Shown here piece after piece: positions 1 through 11,600 of a stretch of DNA of 64,000 nt. This stretch comes from Corticium candelabrum (taxonomy: Eukaryota; Porifera; Homoscleromorpha; Homosclerophorida; Plakinidae): positions 2,823,431 to 2,887,430 of the forward strand of contig NC_085088.1 in assembly GCF_963422355.1 (NCBI RefSeq), written 5' to 3'. The notes under the pieces were generated by a model. It searched no databases. It saw nothing but the letters and a program-made list of their open reading frames with translations, and was not told where the DNA came from. Position numbers and translations under genes: made by a program. How positions within the stretch are numbered: the first letter of the stretch is position 1; the number at the start of each line of letters is the position of its first letter.

Positions 1-95
1 AGCCATCGCTGCCTACTATCTACTTTAGTACGTCTGGGTCTGTCCTGTACGCTATAGTTCAACAATTTTCTGTCATTCGCGTCCTCGTCGCCCAT

Positions 96-1168
96 ATGGC
101 TGCTTCAGACGTTCCTGAAAGTTCAACATCATCACGGTCAGCTGACCTACAACTGCTGTCTGATCATTCATCTGGTAGTGAATTTCCTGCTGCTCAACAA
201 CAAAAGAGAAAGAGACAACCACAAACAGCTTTCAGAAGCTCACACAAAGGTATGATAGCGAGCGTGAAAGAGTTCTTTGAACGTGAGAAGACCACAGGAG
301 CGCCGATTCTCTTTGGCAACGTAATCAAGCGAACTGCAGAAGCTCTGCAAGTGTCACCTGCGTCTGTGAAGCGAGTTGAAAGTGAAATGAGATCACAAGG
401 GTTTGTCAGCAGTCCAGCAAAGCCGGGTAGAAAATCAGGGTCAGGAGCAGCACAGCAAGAAACGGATAACTTCTTAGAAGGCGTTAGTCGTCGTAGAATA
501 CACAGATTCTAAACCAGCGGTGAACTGCCTACCATGGAGAAACTTCTGTTGGCCTTGCAAGAAGACGTCGAGTATCCATTTGGGAGGACAACGTGTATGC
601 CACTGTCAGGCAGATGGGGTTTCGCTACAAGCGACGAAACAAAAGGGTTTCATTGTATGAGCAGCATAGAATAATTGCAGCGAGACACGATTACCTGAGA
701 AAAATACAAACTTTCCGTTCCGACAATAGAACGATAGTCTATGAAACCTGGTTGAACGCCCATCATACCCATGAACGTTGCTGGCTAGACTATGATGGCA
801 GAGGAGGTATCCGAGTGCCATCAGGAAAAGGTGGTCATGAGGTCCTCAGACTTCCGGTGGGCCATCGTGAACTGAATCGTATAGAACTGGTATGGGCGCA
901 AGTCAAAGGAGACGCTGCAGACCACAACAAGGATTTTACAATGAGAGCCATCGAACAACTGGCCAGAGGAGACGTTGAAATCATGACGGCGGCCAAATGG
1001 AAGAAGTGTGTCGACCACGTTATCCAGAAAGTGGAAAACCACTACAGAACATCAGACGGCGTGGTAGAACAAGCAGTAGAAAGTCTAGCTATAGAAGTAG
1101 GTGCAGAGGACTCTTCAGACAGTGAAGAGATCCTGCTAGGAGACGACGAGAATGATAACAATGATTAG
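96..1168 (+). pseudogene. Decayed IS630/Tc1-mariner-type transposase
   Basis: This is a DNA-transposon transposase in pieces. Residues 1-138 (96-512) hold a Ser-rich head and a helix-turn-helix-like region (VIKRTAEALQVSPASVKR). After a short gap the reading frame changes at least twice, and a second piece (593-1168) continues with KRRNKRVSL, then VYETWLNAHHT and GHRELNRIELVWAQVKG. In this family the first catalytic Asp sits in a (L)DETW motif; here the text reads VYETW, so that Asp is missing. The segment that normally carries the second Asp is deleted between GRGGIRVPSGKGG and HEVLRLP. The ELNRIELVWAQVKG block with the third acid is kept, followed by an acidic tail. The copy therefore cannot encode a working enzyme. 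The family call rests on recognised motifs; I did not find its terminal repeats, and the left end may lie outside the window. Confidence 0.8.
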
Positions 1169-1431
1169 TACAATTAGTGTCGTGAGTGTCATTTACTGGC
1201 GGTATTCTTTGTCGGTAATGATGGGAGGAGTCTCTTTCAGGAAATATGCTGTATCTACGAACACAGGATCTATAGAGTTAATTTGTCCAGAGATCTGACT
1301 CCACCTAGTCACGTGCTTTCGAATGATGTGTGTAGCAACGGTGTAGGGGGCGTACTTACCGAGATACGGGAATTTTCCCACGGTCTCTCCATTTTTTTAG
1401 TTGACTGATACAAGGTGACTTTGCACATTTC

Positions 1432-2036
1432 TAGTCTCGCGTAGCCAGACCCCTTTCCGCCGCGTCCTCCCCGGCGAAATGGGGTCTGGTGAACGGCCTT
1501 TGATGTCGCCGTGTGCCGCATAGCCAGAAATCGGCTATCTAAAGACCGGATTTTGTTTCTTAAACGCTTCACTAAAGACCAGACTGGTATGCACGCAGTG
1601 CAATCCTATCTCTTTAGCTTCTCTTGTTTCGTAGAGAACAACTCGAAGACTACAGCTAGAGTCGTTGCTGTTTGTGAAATCTGCATGTTTACAGCAGCGA
1701 TTAAACGCGGCCGTGGGAACGTTGACGTCGACAGGCTTCGATTTCATGCAATCATGATCGACGTCGTACGATCTAGTGTTGTGCGCTCGCGTCACAACGG
1801 AGACTGAATGCGAACGTACTGGTTGGATGCGAACGTACTCGGTGCTGTTTGCTGTTTTTTGACGTCTAAAGCGACCGCAGACAGTCCAGAGTGAGCGATA
1901 TCTGGAAGGGCTTGGAGCTGCATGGCGTCATCGAAACAAGATGAGTCGTCTTTCTGTGTTTGGGTAATCATTTCATGTGTTTTGTGCATTGCTTTGGTGA
2001 ACACATACAGTAGCAACCAGGAAGAGACCACGTTGA
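1432..2036 (+). repeat. Left inverted-repeat arm of the 2.3-kb element
   Basis: Starts TAGTCTCGCG and ends near gaccacgttg. It pairs with 3117-3730 on the other strand. Confidence 0.88.
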
Positions 2037-2309
2037 CAGAAATGCTGGATGTCCCAAGGTGGTACGTACAGATTTGATGTGTTGTTTGGAAGAGCTATAT
2101 ATTACGCGTGTTCCTGCAGTGTAACTTCCAGAGTATGTGGAGCTTCAGGGAGACTACTTCCATCCAATTGTTTTCTCTTGCCCAACAAGGTGATAGCATC
2201 TGGTGGTTTCATCAAACACAAAAGCACGTCGACATGTCAGACAGTTATGTTTCATTGCATGATTTATGATCATGCATGCAGCGCTACATGATCTAGAATT
2301 TAGACAGTT

Positions 2310-2760
2310 ATTACAACATGCAGTTATTTATTTCACTGGAAGGTCAAAGGTACAGCAGTTACCACAGTCACAACTAAGTACACAAACATCACAACAACCA
2401 CATCCTTTTCCTGCACTGTCTTCACTACCAGTAAATAAAAAATCAGCAAATAAGCACTTCCTAAGACAAGTTGTAAAATTTGTCCATACTTCTTCATCGA
2501 GGATGAAACTGTCCTGTGCAGATGTCCCTAGACAAGCAGTGCAGTTGCTGTCAAGCCATCCCTTTCAGCTCGCCCGGTCTCTTGGACAAAATCTTCAATG
2601 AGTCTTGGAGGACTCCAATGAACAAGCCACCTAATGTTGGGAATGTCAGCACCCATCCCAAATGCTGTTGTAGCTATCAGAACTCTCAATGTGCTGTCTA
2701 CTTTACTAAATGACATCAAAAATTTTTCTTTCATCTCGACTGTGAATACATATCAACTAG
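2310..2760 (-). pseudogene. RecQ-type DNA helicase fragment inside the transposon
   Basis: The minus-strand frame at 2734-2528 reads RVLIATTAFGMGADIPNIRW, then HWSPPRLIEDFVQETGRAERDG. These are the helicase C-terminal motifs V and VI of RecQ-family ATP-dependent 3'-5' DNA helicases, including the arginine-finger region QETGRAxRDG. In a shifted frame downstream (to ~2310) comes a Cys-rich tail with CCDVCVLSCDCGNCC, like the zinc-binding region of RecQ proteins. The ATP-binding N-terminal half is absent. The fragment lies wholly within the inverted-repeat element, so it is a captured or element-borne piece. It is neither complete nor likely to be functional. Confidence 0.8.
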
Positions 2761-3116
2761 ACGAAATTCTTGCAAATCAATACAATCTGATGGAAATATA
2801 AAGTGGGACCCCAACTTTGATCTGAGCAGAAGATACAGTGACCAAAAGTTGCCGTATTTAGTACAAAAGATTTAGTAAAAATCTCTAGACTAGCTATATA
2901 TGGACTACCATATATGTATATCTATGAATTAATACATGGTGATCATGCAGTATACGCATGCAGTGTTGATCGTTACGTAAAGGTTACTCAGGACCAGGCA
3001 GATATCATATAATGTAAGTAGTAGATACTTGCGTGTTTCACAGATTTCCACAGATTGACATGCAGTGTCAGAAGTGAAGTCTGCAACCCAAGCTGCTTCC
3101 GTTCATATTACTCCAA

Positions 3117-3730
3117 TCACAACGCGGTCTCTTCCTGGTTGCTACTGTATGTGTTCACCAAAGCAATGCACAAAACACATGAAATGATTACCCAAACACA
3201 GAAAGACGACTCATCTTGTTTCGATGACGCCATGCAGCTCCAAGCCCTTCCAGATATCGCTCACTCTGGACTGTCTGTGGTCGCTTTAGACGTCAAAAAA
3301 CAGCAAACAGCAAATAGCACCGAGTACGTTCGCATCCAACCAGTACGTTCGCATTCAGTCTCCGTTGTGACGCGAGCGCACAACACTAGATCGTACGACG
3401 TCGATCATGATTGCATGAAATCGAAGCCTGTCGACGTCAACGTTCCCGCGGCCGCATTTAATCGCTGCTGTAAACATGCAGATTTCACAAACAGCAACGA
3501 CTCTAGCTGTAGTCTTCGAGTTGTTCTCTACGGAACAAGAAAAGCCAAAGAGATAGGATTGCACTGCGTGCATACCAGTCTGGTCTTTAGTGAAGCGTTT
3601 AAGAAACAAAATCCGGTCTTTAGATAGCCGATTTCTGGCTACGCGGCACACGGCGACATCAAAGGCCGTTCACCAGACCCCATTTCGCCGGGGAGGACGC
3701 GGCGGAAAGGGGTCTGGCTACGCGAGACTA
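3117..3730 (-). repeat. Right inverted-repeat arm of the 2.3-kb element
   Basis: Inverted copy of 1432-2036. Ends ...GGTCTGGCTACGCGAGACTA followed by the 9-bp duplication gcacatttc. Confidence 0.88.
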
Positions 3731-3739
3731 GCACATTTC

Positions 3740-4094
3740 TAGCTGTTGGGTCAGTGCAATTCTTCGGACAAGAGCGAATCGTTTGGTGTGACTCTCGTCG
3801 TTGTAGCTGCTTTGAGTGAGGCGCTAGCCTGGCGGACAAAAGTGAAATGTGAAATGTCAAAGAATAAATTGGGTTTTTTTACTTGCCGATAGCTGGCTTC
3901 TGAGGCGCTTAGTGTCAGCGGTGACAGTCTGGCTACTATTAGGAACGTTTGAAGTTGAGCGCTACGTGGGTCCAAGAGCTCTGTAATGACTTCTGAGAGA
4001 TTCGGTTCGGATGCGTTTGGATACTTTTGTATGGGGCGCCATTTTAGATTCTTCGCATCCCTACATAGGGAGTGCGGCTACATAGGGAGTGCTA
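3740..4094. other. Non-coding leader of the THAP transposon
   Basis: I see no gene here. Near its end is the hairpin AGGGAGTGC-tacc-GCACTCCCT (about 4083-4104), preceded by a short tandem duplication of ctacatagggagtgc. It probably belongs to the THAP-transposon 5' region, but no terminal repeat was found. Confidence 0.4.
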
Positions 4095-4230
4095 CCGCAC
4101 TCCCTGATAGTTGCTGTGTTTTTGGCTGCCACAATCGTAGAAGTCAGGGCAGCAACATACGTTTTTATTCTATACAGGCTATACTAACCAGTCAGGGACA
4201 TGAAACGCGTCATCTGAGCAACAGACGATG
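4095..4230 (+). pseudogene. THAP-type DNA transposase gene, first half of THAP zinc finger
   Basis: Reads DSCCVFGCHNRRSQGSNIRF then YSIQ...SQGHETRHLSNRR, the first half of a THAP domain: the first two zinc Cys in CCVFGC and the NRR...FY core. No Met precedes it in a good position. The frame breaks off exactly at the 9-bp sequence cagacgatg (4222-4230), where the 9.1-kb block begins. It resumes after cagacgacg at 13307-13315 with RRAAWISSVNRKDWKPSQHS. Across that junction the family order (NRRR-AAWIS) is intact, so this was one exon before the insertion. Confidence 0.85.
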
Positions 4231-4664
4231 TAGCCTCGATTTTCCAGACCAGAGAGAGCGCGAAGCGCGCGAACTCCAGTCTGGACCAAGTCGGTACTAA
4301 AATGATTTCAGAAATAGCCTTCTAAGCCAATCAGCTCCTCATAGCCGGAATGTCGGTTGTAAATTCCGATTGGTTTAGCAGTAATTGGTTATTCTAAGTG
4401 CACTAGCGCTGATTGCGCGAGTCTGAAACCCGCGTGGGCGGCTAAGTGCACGCCAGAGCCGTGATGAAGACTCTGGTGCACGCACACATCTTAGTTTTAG
4501 TTTCAGCTTCAGTTCTTCGATATTTTCAAGCTTGCGGTGAGAGGACATGCACAGCAGCGTCGCTAGACCCTCATGTTTGACAACTGGTTGAGTGGTAGTC
4601 TCACCAGTCGAGCGGTTAGACTAGCTAGCAGTCTGCCAAAGAATCAATGTGTCGTGGTTTCATG

Positions 4665-4758
4665 TAGGCTCGAGTGTCCAGCCGGTCGTGTCCAGCCGGT
4701 CGTGTCCAGCCGGTCACTCCCCTCGCGGGGGGAGTGACCGGCTGCACACTCGAGCCTA
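4665..4758. mobile_element. 94-bp TAGGCTCG-ended mini-element with perfect 9-bp duplication
   Basis: The left end TAGGCTCGAGTGTCCAGCC and the complementary right end match at 22 of 23 positions. The flanks are ggtttcatg (4656-4664) and ggtttcatg (4759-4767), an exact 9-bp duplication. The inside is three copies of a tccagccggtcg unit and a GC-rich hairpin (cactcccc/ggggagtg). A right-end piece of the same insertion recurs at about 13028-13046. Confidence 0.85.
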
Positions 4759-4972
4759 GGTTTCATGCCGTCCACCAAGATATCACCGGAAACACGGCAG
4801 ACGTCTCTTCTTTGTTTCTGAGATTTCATGGCATTTACAAATGATACGTTGATCTAGGTAAAACGATCCTACGCTGTTAGACTACCATTTAGCATCACTA
4901 TTGATAAATACTTCCGAAATGGTTTTTAAAAAAATTTTTTTTAGTATCGACTTGGTCCAGACTAGACTCGTA

Positions 4973-5702
4973 CCCAGTCCTCCTCCTCGCACGCGCTCCA
5001 CGTGTTTTAGCACGTGCTTTTTGTTCCACTCGCTAGGAGAAGGACTGGTAACATATTATGTCATGTGACCATATTTTCATTAGTTTAATTAGAAACCGAT
5101 CCTGTAAATTGTTGCCACCTGCACTGATAAATATGGTGACGAGTAATTAGTCTCACGAGAGTACTACGCTAAACGTCGCCAGCCAAAACAAAAAACACAA
5201 AGCTTTACGCTCTTTCTAGGGACTGTTCAGAAACTAGAGTTACAGAGGAGATCGCTTTCGTTGCAACGAGCAAAATCCTCGCTTCATGAACATTGTAGCC
5301 TCACTATCTATCGGTAGCGAATGCACCTTGTACGCGCTCCTGTCGTCTATTGGCTACCATTCGCTTCGTACTGAGCAGCTAGAGACATCTCTGTCAATTC
5401 CGGCTGGAGAAGACGTCGTTGTCATGATGTCCACAGCAGAGGCACTAGTGAGTTTGCACCTTGCGTGACGACAACTATTGCTAATAATCGTCTAATAGTC
5501 AAGGTAATTGCGACTCAATAGGATCCTACGCGTGCCCTTGTAACAACATTTTTCGTCTCGCGTTGCAGTTTTGACCAATCAATGCACCGAAAACCTACCA
5601 CGTGAAGAACTAGTTCTTCACGTGACATAATATGTTACCAGTCCGGCGAGTGGAACAAAAAGCACGTGCCTAAACACGTGGAGCACGCGCGGGGAAGAGG
5701 AT
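4973..5702. mobile_element. ~0.7-kb MITE-like element with ~85-bp inverted repeats
   Basis: The region from 4985 (AGTCCTCCTCCTCGCACGCG) to ~5068 is repeated inverted at ~5618-5702. Both copies share CTCCACGTGTTT and CACGTGCTTTTTGTTCCACT, followed by GGACTGGTAACATATTATGT. The left edge TAGACTCG (4973) resembles the other TAGnCTCG ends, but the right edge lacks the matching end and no target duplication was found. The reading frame at 5286-5468 lies inside and matches nothing I know. Confidence 0.65.
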
Positions 5703-5836
5703 GTTGGGCCCACTTTCTTTAGGACCCGGATAAACGTCCCGTATACGCTGTAATCTGCACGTGCTTTAGCGCCAAATCCAGTCAAAAGTGCGTTTACTCC
5801 CGCCTGTTTCTTTCGCGCTCTTTTCGATTTCGCGAC

Positions 5837-6277
5837 ATGTTTGCCAAGTTTTCGAGCTCTTTTCTTACGACATTCAAGGGCAGGTTAGATAGTGAAGCCG
5901 TACTTATGCACACGTACATGAAACTCATCTGCACTCCATCACGTGTCTACTTCTTTTTCAATGCATCTAGGTCCGCTAGACACCTAAACAGGCAAGATTG
6001 TACGAGACTGACCTTTCCCAATGTGAGTCTAGAGAAGGGCCAGCTCATCACTGTGCCCAAAGCCACTCATTCTAGCGACCCACACAATAGCCCAATGATG
6101 CCCAGTGAGTCTGCCTGCAGAAATCTGGCTGGAAGAATCAATGAGCAGGCTGGAGACAACACTCAAGCCGGTGCATTCCTATTTGGCGTATTCAATCTTG
6201 CAGGAATTAGAGAGTTCCGAGCAATACATGAAGTCAACTCCATTGCCTCCCAGGTATATGTACGTGAATTTTACTAA
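5837..6277 (+). CDS. Unrecognised 146-codon reading frame, possible first transposon exon
   Basis: Starts ATG-TTT-GCC (MFAKFSSSFLTTFKG) 75 bp inside the inner inverted repeat. It runs through RSARHLNRQDCTRLTFPNVS and AGRINEQAGDNTQAGAFLFG, and reaches a possible splice donor (tcccag/gtatat) at ~6252 before its stop. I recognise no domain. Composition is ordinary protein-like, unlike the simple-repeat frames nearby. Its position suggests an N-terminal exon of the transposon gene; the function is unknown. Confidence 0.3.
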   Translation: MFAKFSSSFLTTFKGRLDSEAVLMHTYMKLICTPSRVYFFFNASRSARHLNRQDCTRLTFPNVSLEKGQLITVPKATHSSDPHNSPMMPSESACRNLAGRINEQAGDNTQAGAFLFGVFNLAGIREFRAIHEVNSIASQVYVREFY

Positions 6278-6448
6278 TTAACCGTAATTCGCTAAAGCAC
6301 ACTTGAAGCAGTATGCAAGAGTTACTAAATGCAACATTGTACACACACAACTACAAACAGGTTGTTATTTGACTTGCTACTCAGTACTGATATGCCACAG
6401 ATTGTTATCAGTGCTCAGTGTAGACTTAGCTTATTATATATGTGGTTT

Positions 6449-6449
6449 G

Positions 6450-6533
<84 letters not shown>
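6449..6533. repeat. (GT)n microsatellite
   Basis: Uninterrupted GT dinucleotides over about 85 bp. The Cys-Val frames over it are artefacts. From 6534 to 7417 I see no convincing gene. Confidence 0.98.
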
Positions 6534-6535
<2 letters not shown>

Positions 6536-7417
6536 TTATATTATTATATCCAACCGGTAATGACTAACTGGTTAGAATTGAATTATACAGCATCGTAAAC
6601 TGATAAACAAATGTCGCAGCTGTTGCACTAGCAGCTTGAATGGTGGCATGATTTTGCTGGACACTACTTTGACATGCCATTCATTGATCCAACCTTCCAA
6701 ATATATGCAATCTTCTTCACATGTCCTACACACAATGCATAATATTAAGCATAGCATTTCTTCAGTAAAATTTTTCATTTAATTAATCAATTAATTAAAA
6801 GACTGTACAGTACATGAACTGGTTACTTGTACAGTGTAATGACATGGACCACACTCGCTGAACCATTGATTTTCAAGGGACCAATATATATGAACATTTG
6901 TTGCTGTCCAGAACACCACAAAAAAAGTATAGCTGCACCATTTTTGCAGCACTGGCTGTTAAAGGCAAAACATACATACACGCCTGCACTGGAACATGTA
7001 CAAAAACCCTTTTTTGCTAAAGTTGCACTGATAAAACAGTTTTACTTATTCTCCAATAACTGATAATCTAGACCAATACAAGCCGATACCGATTGATACA
7101 CGTAGCCAATCCAATATTTCACGATTATCTGTAATATTGACAACTTAATTAGTTAACATTGAGTCGTATTTGTGGTATCGTAGGTCTTGTACCCTGCCAC
7201 AAGAAATAAACTTATTCCAAAAATTACAGAGGCAAATTGCAGTCCTCTCTCAAGTGAAAGTGTTCCTAGAATGAGATCTCTTCTTTAGCTTCAAATTCAT
7301 CACGAGGTGACCCTCACCCGCCAACCATACCTCTACACATGCACATCCTCATTCCGTATTATTGGCTGCAACCAAACCATGTATCGTATGCATGTAAAGT
7401 ATATGTAAAGAATGTAT

Positions 7418-8200
7418 AGCATACCTCACTTTTCTGACATTTATTTAATACTTAATTTTTTAAAATTGAGAATTTTTTTGAATAAATGAGGTGTGTTGGG
7501 TTTGATAGTTAATTCAACATGTAAAATTATACCTAAAATCATATTTGTCTGTAAATTTACAGTTTGATAATGATTTCTACAGCCTACATTGATTGATTTA
7601 TACAGTCTATTTATATATAGTCAATATGATCTTATACAGCCAGTCAATATTGGTTGATATATAGTAAGACTATTATTGCTCGCTCCTTCGTTTTAGTTCT
7701 TGTTTGAATTCCTTGTTATCTACAAGCAGTGCATGCCAAATAATTTCACTGGTTGCATCATGGGGTTTTATCCACAAAAAAAGTCCATGTCCACACTAAA
7801 GAACAAGGTCACCAAAATAATCCATGTTTCCACATAGACGTTTTGCTGCTTCTTGACTAACTTGAAATAGAGAATGTCAGTCTTCGAAACAAGGTTAAGC
7901 TCAACACTATTGCTAACGTATACATCAATCAATATTTACTGTACAGTATACATCAATCAATATTGCCTGTATACAATAATATTGACTATATATAAATTGG
8001 TGGTACAAATCAATCAATGTAGGCTGTATAAATCATTATCAAACTGCAAATTAACAGACAAGTGATTGAAACTAAATTTTAGATGTTGAATTAATTAACT
8101 ATCAAACCCAGCACACACCAGCACACGTCAAATTATTCTAAAAATTTCTCAAAATTCTTTAAATTAAATATTAAGCAAATGTTGACAAAGCAAGGTATAC
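7418..8200. repeat. ~780-bp fold-back (inverted repeat) element
   Basis: The arm at ~7418-7690 pairs with ~7905-8200. Both carry GCTGGGTTTGATAGTTAATT or a close form, CAGTTTGATAATGATTT, ACAGCCTACATTGATTGATT and TTTATATATAGTCAATAT. About 200 bp separate the arms, and the sequence is AT-rich. No coding sequence, and I could not define a target duplication. Confidence 0.75.
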
Positions 8201-8562
8201 ATACTAGCATTGCTTACACACAAATGTTTAGAATATCAATCTTGATAATTGAATCCTTGCCCAAAATCTATTTATTTATTAGAAACGTACCAAGAATTTT
8301 TTCAACTGCTGCTCTAACACTCAATTGCTATACCCAATTCCTGATTTATGTGGTTAGCAGACCATTCCCATGCCAAACTGCATGCAGAAGATGCTCCTAA
8401 CAGCACACACATATTCAACACATGTTGAGGCCAAGAAAGATGCTACCACATTAGAATCAAACAAGAAGTACAAATACCGGAATCGTTACTGTTGACTTTC
8501 TGCACAGCACGTCGTGTACAAGAAATCCGGGACAGCAAGGATAATATCCAGGCACTTGGACA

Positions 8563-8575
8563 CACACACACACAC

Positions 8576-8613
<38 letters not shown>

Positions 8614-8618
8614 AAGAC

Positions 8619-8709
<91 letters not shown>

Positions 8710-8799
8710 GACAGGCAAACACAGACAAACACAGACAGACAGACAGATAGACATACAGACAAACACATACACACACAAACACAGACAGACAAACACACA

Positions 8800-8852
<53 letters not shown>
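8563..8852. repeat. Compound (AC)n/(GACA)n microsatellite
   Basis: CA tracts alternate with ACAG tracts for about 290 bp. It sits just downstream, on the minus strand, of the ZC3H11A-like remnant. Confidence 0.97.
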
Positions 8853-8855
<3 letters not shown>

Positions 8856-9209
8856 CACCTATTGGTTTTCTTGGTGTGACTATCTGCCCACTAACAGTCA
8901 AATTTGATGTTCCTTTGTTGTCTGACTGGGCTGATAGAGACGTCATCCCTTCCTTTACAACTCCAACTGACACAAGAGATGAGTTCTCATTACTGATATT
9001 TACCCAAGCAACACACAAGAGTTATTCTCACGGAAATTTGGTGTCTCCTTGTCCTGTGCTTGAACCAAGTTGGTGGAAGCACGAACAGACGGTCTGACAG
9101 CAACTGAAACAAAATACAAAATGTAGATCTTTACTGTGGAGGGATGGAGGGATTGTACAGGATTAGTGTCTTCTTTCATTCATGAATCTGTCAGCCAATC
9201 AACTGTCTG

Positions 9210-9900
9210 CGCTGTCTGTCTGTCTGTCCATTAGTCTGTTTGTATGTCCATCTCTCTGTCCATTGTTTGTCCATCTTTCTGTCTGTTTGTCTACTTATCG
9301 GTCCATTGTCTGTCTGTCTGTCTGTTCATCTGTCTGTTTGTATGTCCACCTCTCTGTCTGTCCTCTCTCTCTCTCCTGTCTGTGTATTGTTTGTCCATCT
9401 TTCTGTCTGTTTGTCTACTTGTCTGTCCATTTGCCTGTCTGTCTGTCTGTCCATCTGTCTATCTGTCTGTCCATCTTTCTGTCTGTCTGTCTACTTGTCT
9501 GTCCATCTTTCTGTCTGTTTGTCTACTTGTCTGTCCATTGTCTGTCTGTCTGTAAGTCTGTCCATTGCCTGTCTGTCTGTATGTCCATCTCTCTGTCTGT
9601 CTTTCTCTCCATCTGTCTGTCTGTCCATTGTCTATCCATCCATCCAAACATCTATAGATAAGTGCCATTTTGTCCGTCCCATCCGTACGTGGAAGTTGCG
9701 TCATGCTGTACAGACAGGAAGTAGAGTCGGGACAGGGTGGAGGCTAGTCACTTTGATTCTCCATCTGTCTGTCTGTCTGTCCATCTGTCTGTCTGTCTGT
9801 CTGCCCATCCATCCAAACATCTTTGATTCTCCATCTGTCTGTCTGTCTGTCCATCTGTCTGTCCATCCATCCAAACATCTTTGATTCTCCATCTGTCTAC
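9210..9900. repeat. (CTGT)n-rich array with a longer tandem unit
   Basis: CTGT/CCAT repeats fill 9210-9650. From 9755 a ~60-70-bp unit (ttgattctccatctgtctg...catccatccaaacatct) repeats about three times. All reading frames over it are low-complexity. Confidence 0.95.
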
Positions 9901-10174
9901 ACGTCTTCCCTTCCATCCAATCAACTTCCCATCATCCGTCTCTTTCCCTCTGTCTGTCTATCAAGTCCAACCATTTGCCCACTTGTCTGTACATGCTGCT
10001 ATCCCCTAAACTCTCCCATTAATTAATTAAAACGTACCAACTGGCTGTGTCGTTGACATCACCGGCATTGAGCTCGTTCCCAGTGTGCTCACATTTCTCG
10101 GCTTGAAATGCTTGAAAGGACAGTTGGGCTTGAGGCGGCCACTCGGTTGAATCTCAAAGCAACATAACAACTCA

Positions 10175-10333
<159 letters not shown>

Positions 10334-10384
10334 TTAACTGTGACGGAAAGGGCATTGGTCACCCTGGAATAAAGACGACAGTCA

Positions 10385-10690
10385 AGACGTACAAAAAATA
10401 AAAAATAATTTGCATACAAATAATTTATATAAATAAATTATTATTAAATAACAAAAATTGTATACAATTAATTTATATAAATTAATTATATGCAAATTAT
10501 TAATTAATTTATTTTTATTTATTAATTAATAAATCAATAATTTGCATACAATTAATTTATATTTTTATTTATTTATATAAATTAATTGTATGCAAATTAT
10601 TTATTTATTTATTTTTTATTTATTAATATAAAGAAATAGCATACAATTAATTTATATTAATAAATTATTAATCAATAATTCACATGATTG
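10385..10690. repeat. AT-rich tandem/palindromic tract
   Basis: Repeats of attaatttatataaattaat and tgcaaattattta alternate in both orientations. It fills the gap between blocks 1 and 2 of the ZC3H11A-like remnant. Confidence 0.85.
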
Positions 10691-10929
10691 GTGACTATAT
10701 CAACTGTACCTTCAGACATTCAGTATTATAATAGAAGTAACAATCGTCTCCTTTCGTAGCCATTCGATCGCCTCAACCCTGCAACACATATGAAATACAT
10801 CCAACACATAAACTAATCGATGTCATGCAACTTCTGTGTTTCACACCACAAAAAAGGACACAATAGACAAACAGAGACTTGAAATGAGTTTAGATAAAAA
10901 GTGCGTGGGTGTGGCAGATAGGCGTGGGT

Positions 10930-10930
<1 letters not shown>

Positions 10931-10960
<30 letters not shown>

Positions 10961-11600
10961 GTGTATTTACCATTCATGATACATTTGTCATCTGTCAATA
11001 GTTTGTCCGTCTGTCTATCAATTGTTTGTCTGTGTGTCTGTCCATTGTTTGTTTGTGTGTCTGTCCATTGCTTGTCTGTGTCTGTCAATTGTTTGTCAAC
11101 CTGTCTGTCCATTGCTTGCCTGTGTCTATCAATTGTTTGTTCACCTGTCTGTCCATTGCTTGCCTGTGTCTGTCAATTGTTTGTCCACCTGTCTGTCTGT
11201 ATGTCCATCTGTCTGTCAATTGTTTGTCTGTGTGTCTGTCCATTGTTTGTCTGTGTGTCTGTCCACTGCTTGCCTGTGTCTGTCAATTGTTTGTCTATGT
11301 GTCTGTCCATTGTTTGTCTGTCTGTCTGTCCATTGTTTGTATGTCTGTCTGTCAATTGTTTGTCCATCTGTCTGTCCATTGTTTGTCTGTCTGTCTGTCC
11401 CATCCATTTCTGTCCATCTGTCTGTCTGTCTGTGTGTCTATCCATCTGTCTGTCTGTGTGTCTATCCATCTGTCTGCCTGTGTGCCTGTCTATCTCTCTG
11501 TCTATGAGTCTGTCCATCTGTCTGTATGAGTCTGTCCATCTGTACATCTGTGTGTCTGTCCATCTGTCCGTCTATCCATCTGTCTGTGACAGTGTCAGTC
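10931..11600. repeat. (GT)n followed by degenerate (CTGT)n array
   Basis: GT tract at 10931-10961, then ~600 bp of CTGTCCATTGTTTGTCTGTG-like units. No coding sequence. Confidence 0.95.

Larger units (their letters stand above)
1432..3730. mobile_element. 2.3-kb DNA transposon with ~600-bp inverted repeats and 9-bp target duplication
   Basis: The ends read TAGTCTCGCGTAGCCAGACC and its exact complement. The flanks carry an identical 9-bp direct repeat, gcacatttc, at 1423-1431 and 3731-3739. The left arm runs to about 2036 and the right arm starts at about 3117. They match closely over ~600 bp, with one 7-bp length difference and few substitutions, so the insertion looks young. The unique interior (~1.08 kb) carries a RecQ-helicase fragment and no transposase, so the copy is non-autonomous. 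Long arms plus a 9-bp duplication resemble the Mutator superfamily, but no transposase ties this copy to it. The mirrored 98-residue reading frames in the two arms are by-products of the inverted repeat. Confidence 0.9.

Noticed and set aside
1511-3651. Mirrored 98-residue frames at 1511-1807 (+) and 3355-3651 (-) as genes
   Set aside because: They are the two arms of one inverted repeat; no domain, and opposite-strand frames overlap them. Best explained as a by-product of the repeat.
8443-9097. Long poly-(Cys-Val) and poly-(His-Thr) frames, here and at every CA/GT tract
   Set aside because: Direct translations of dinucleotide or ACAG repeats, open in several frames at once; no start context or splice logic.
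9182-9884. CTGT-array frames resembling Leu/Ser/Val-rich membrane proteins (also 11022-11547 and 46875-47347)
   Set aside because: Low-complexity tetranucleotide translation with equal openness in three frames.
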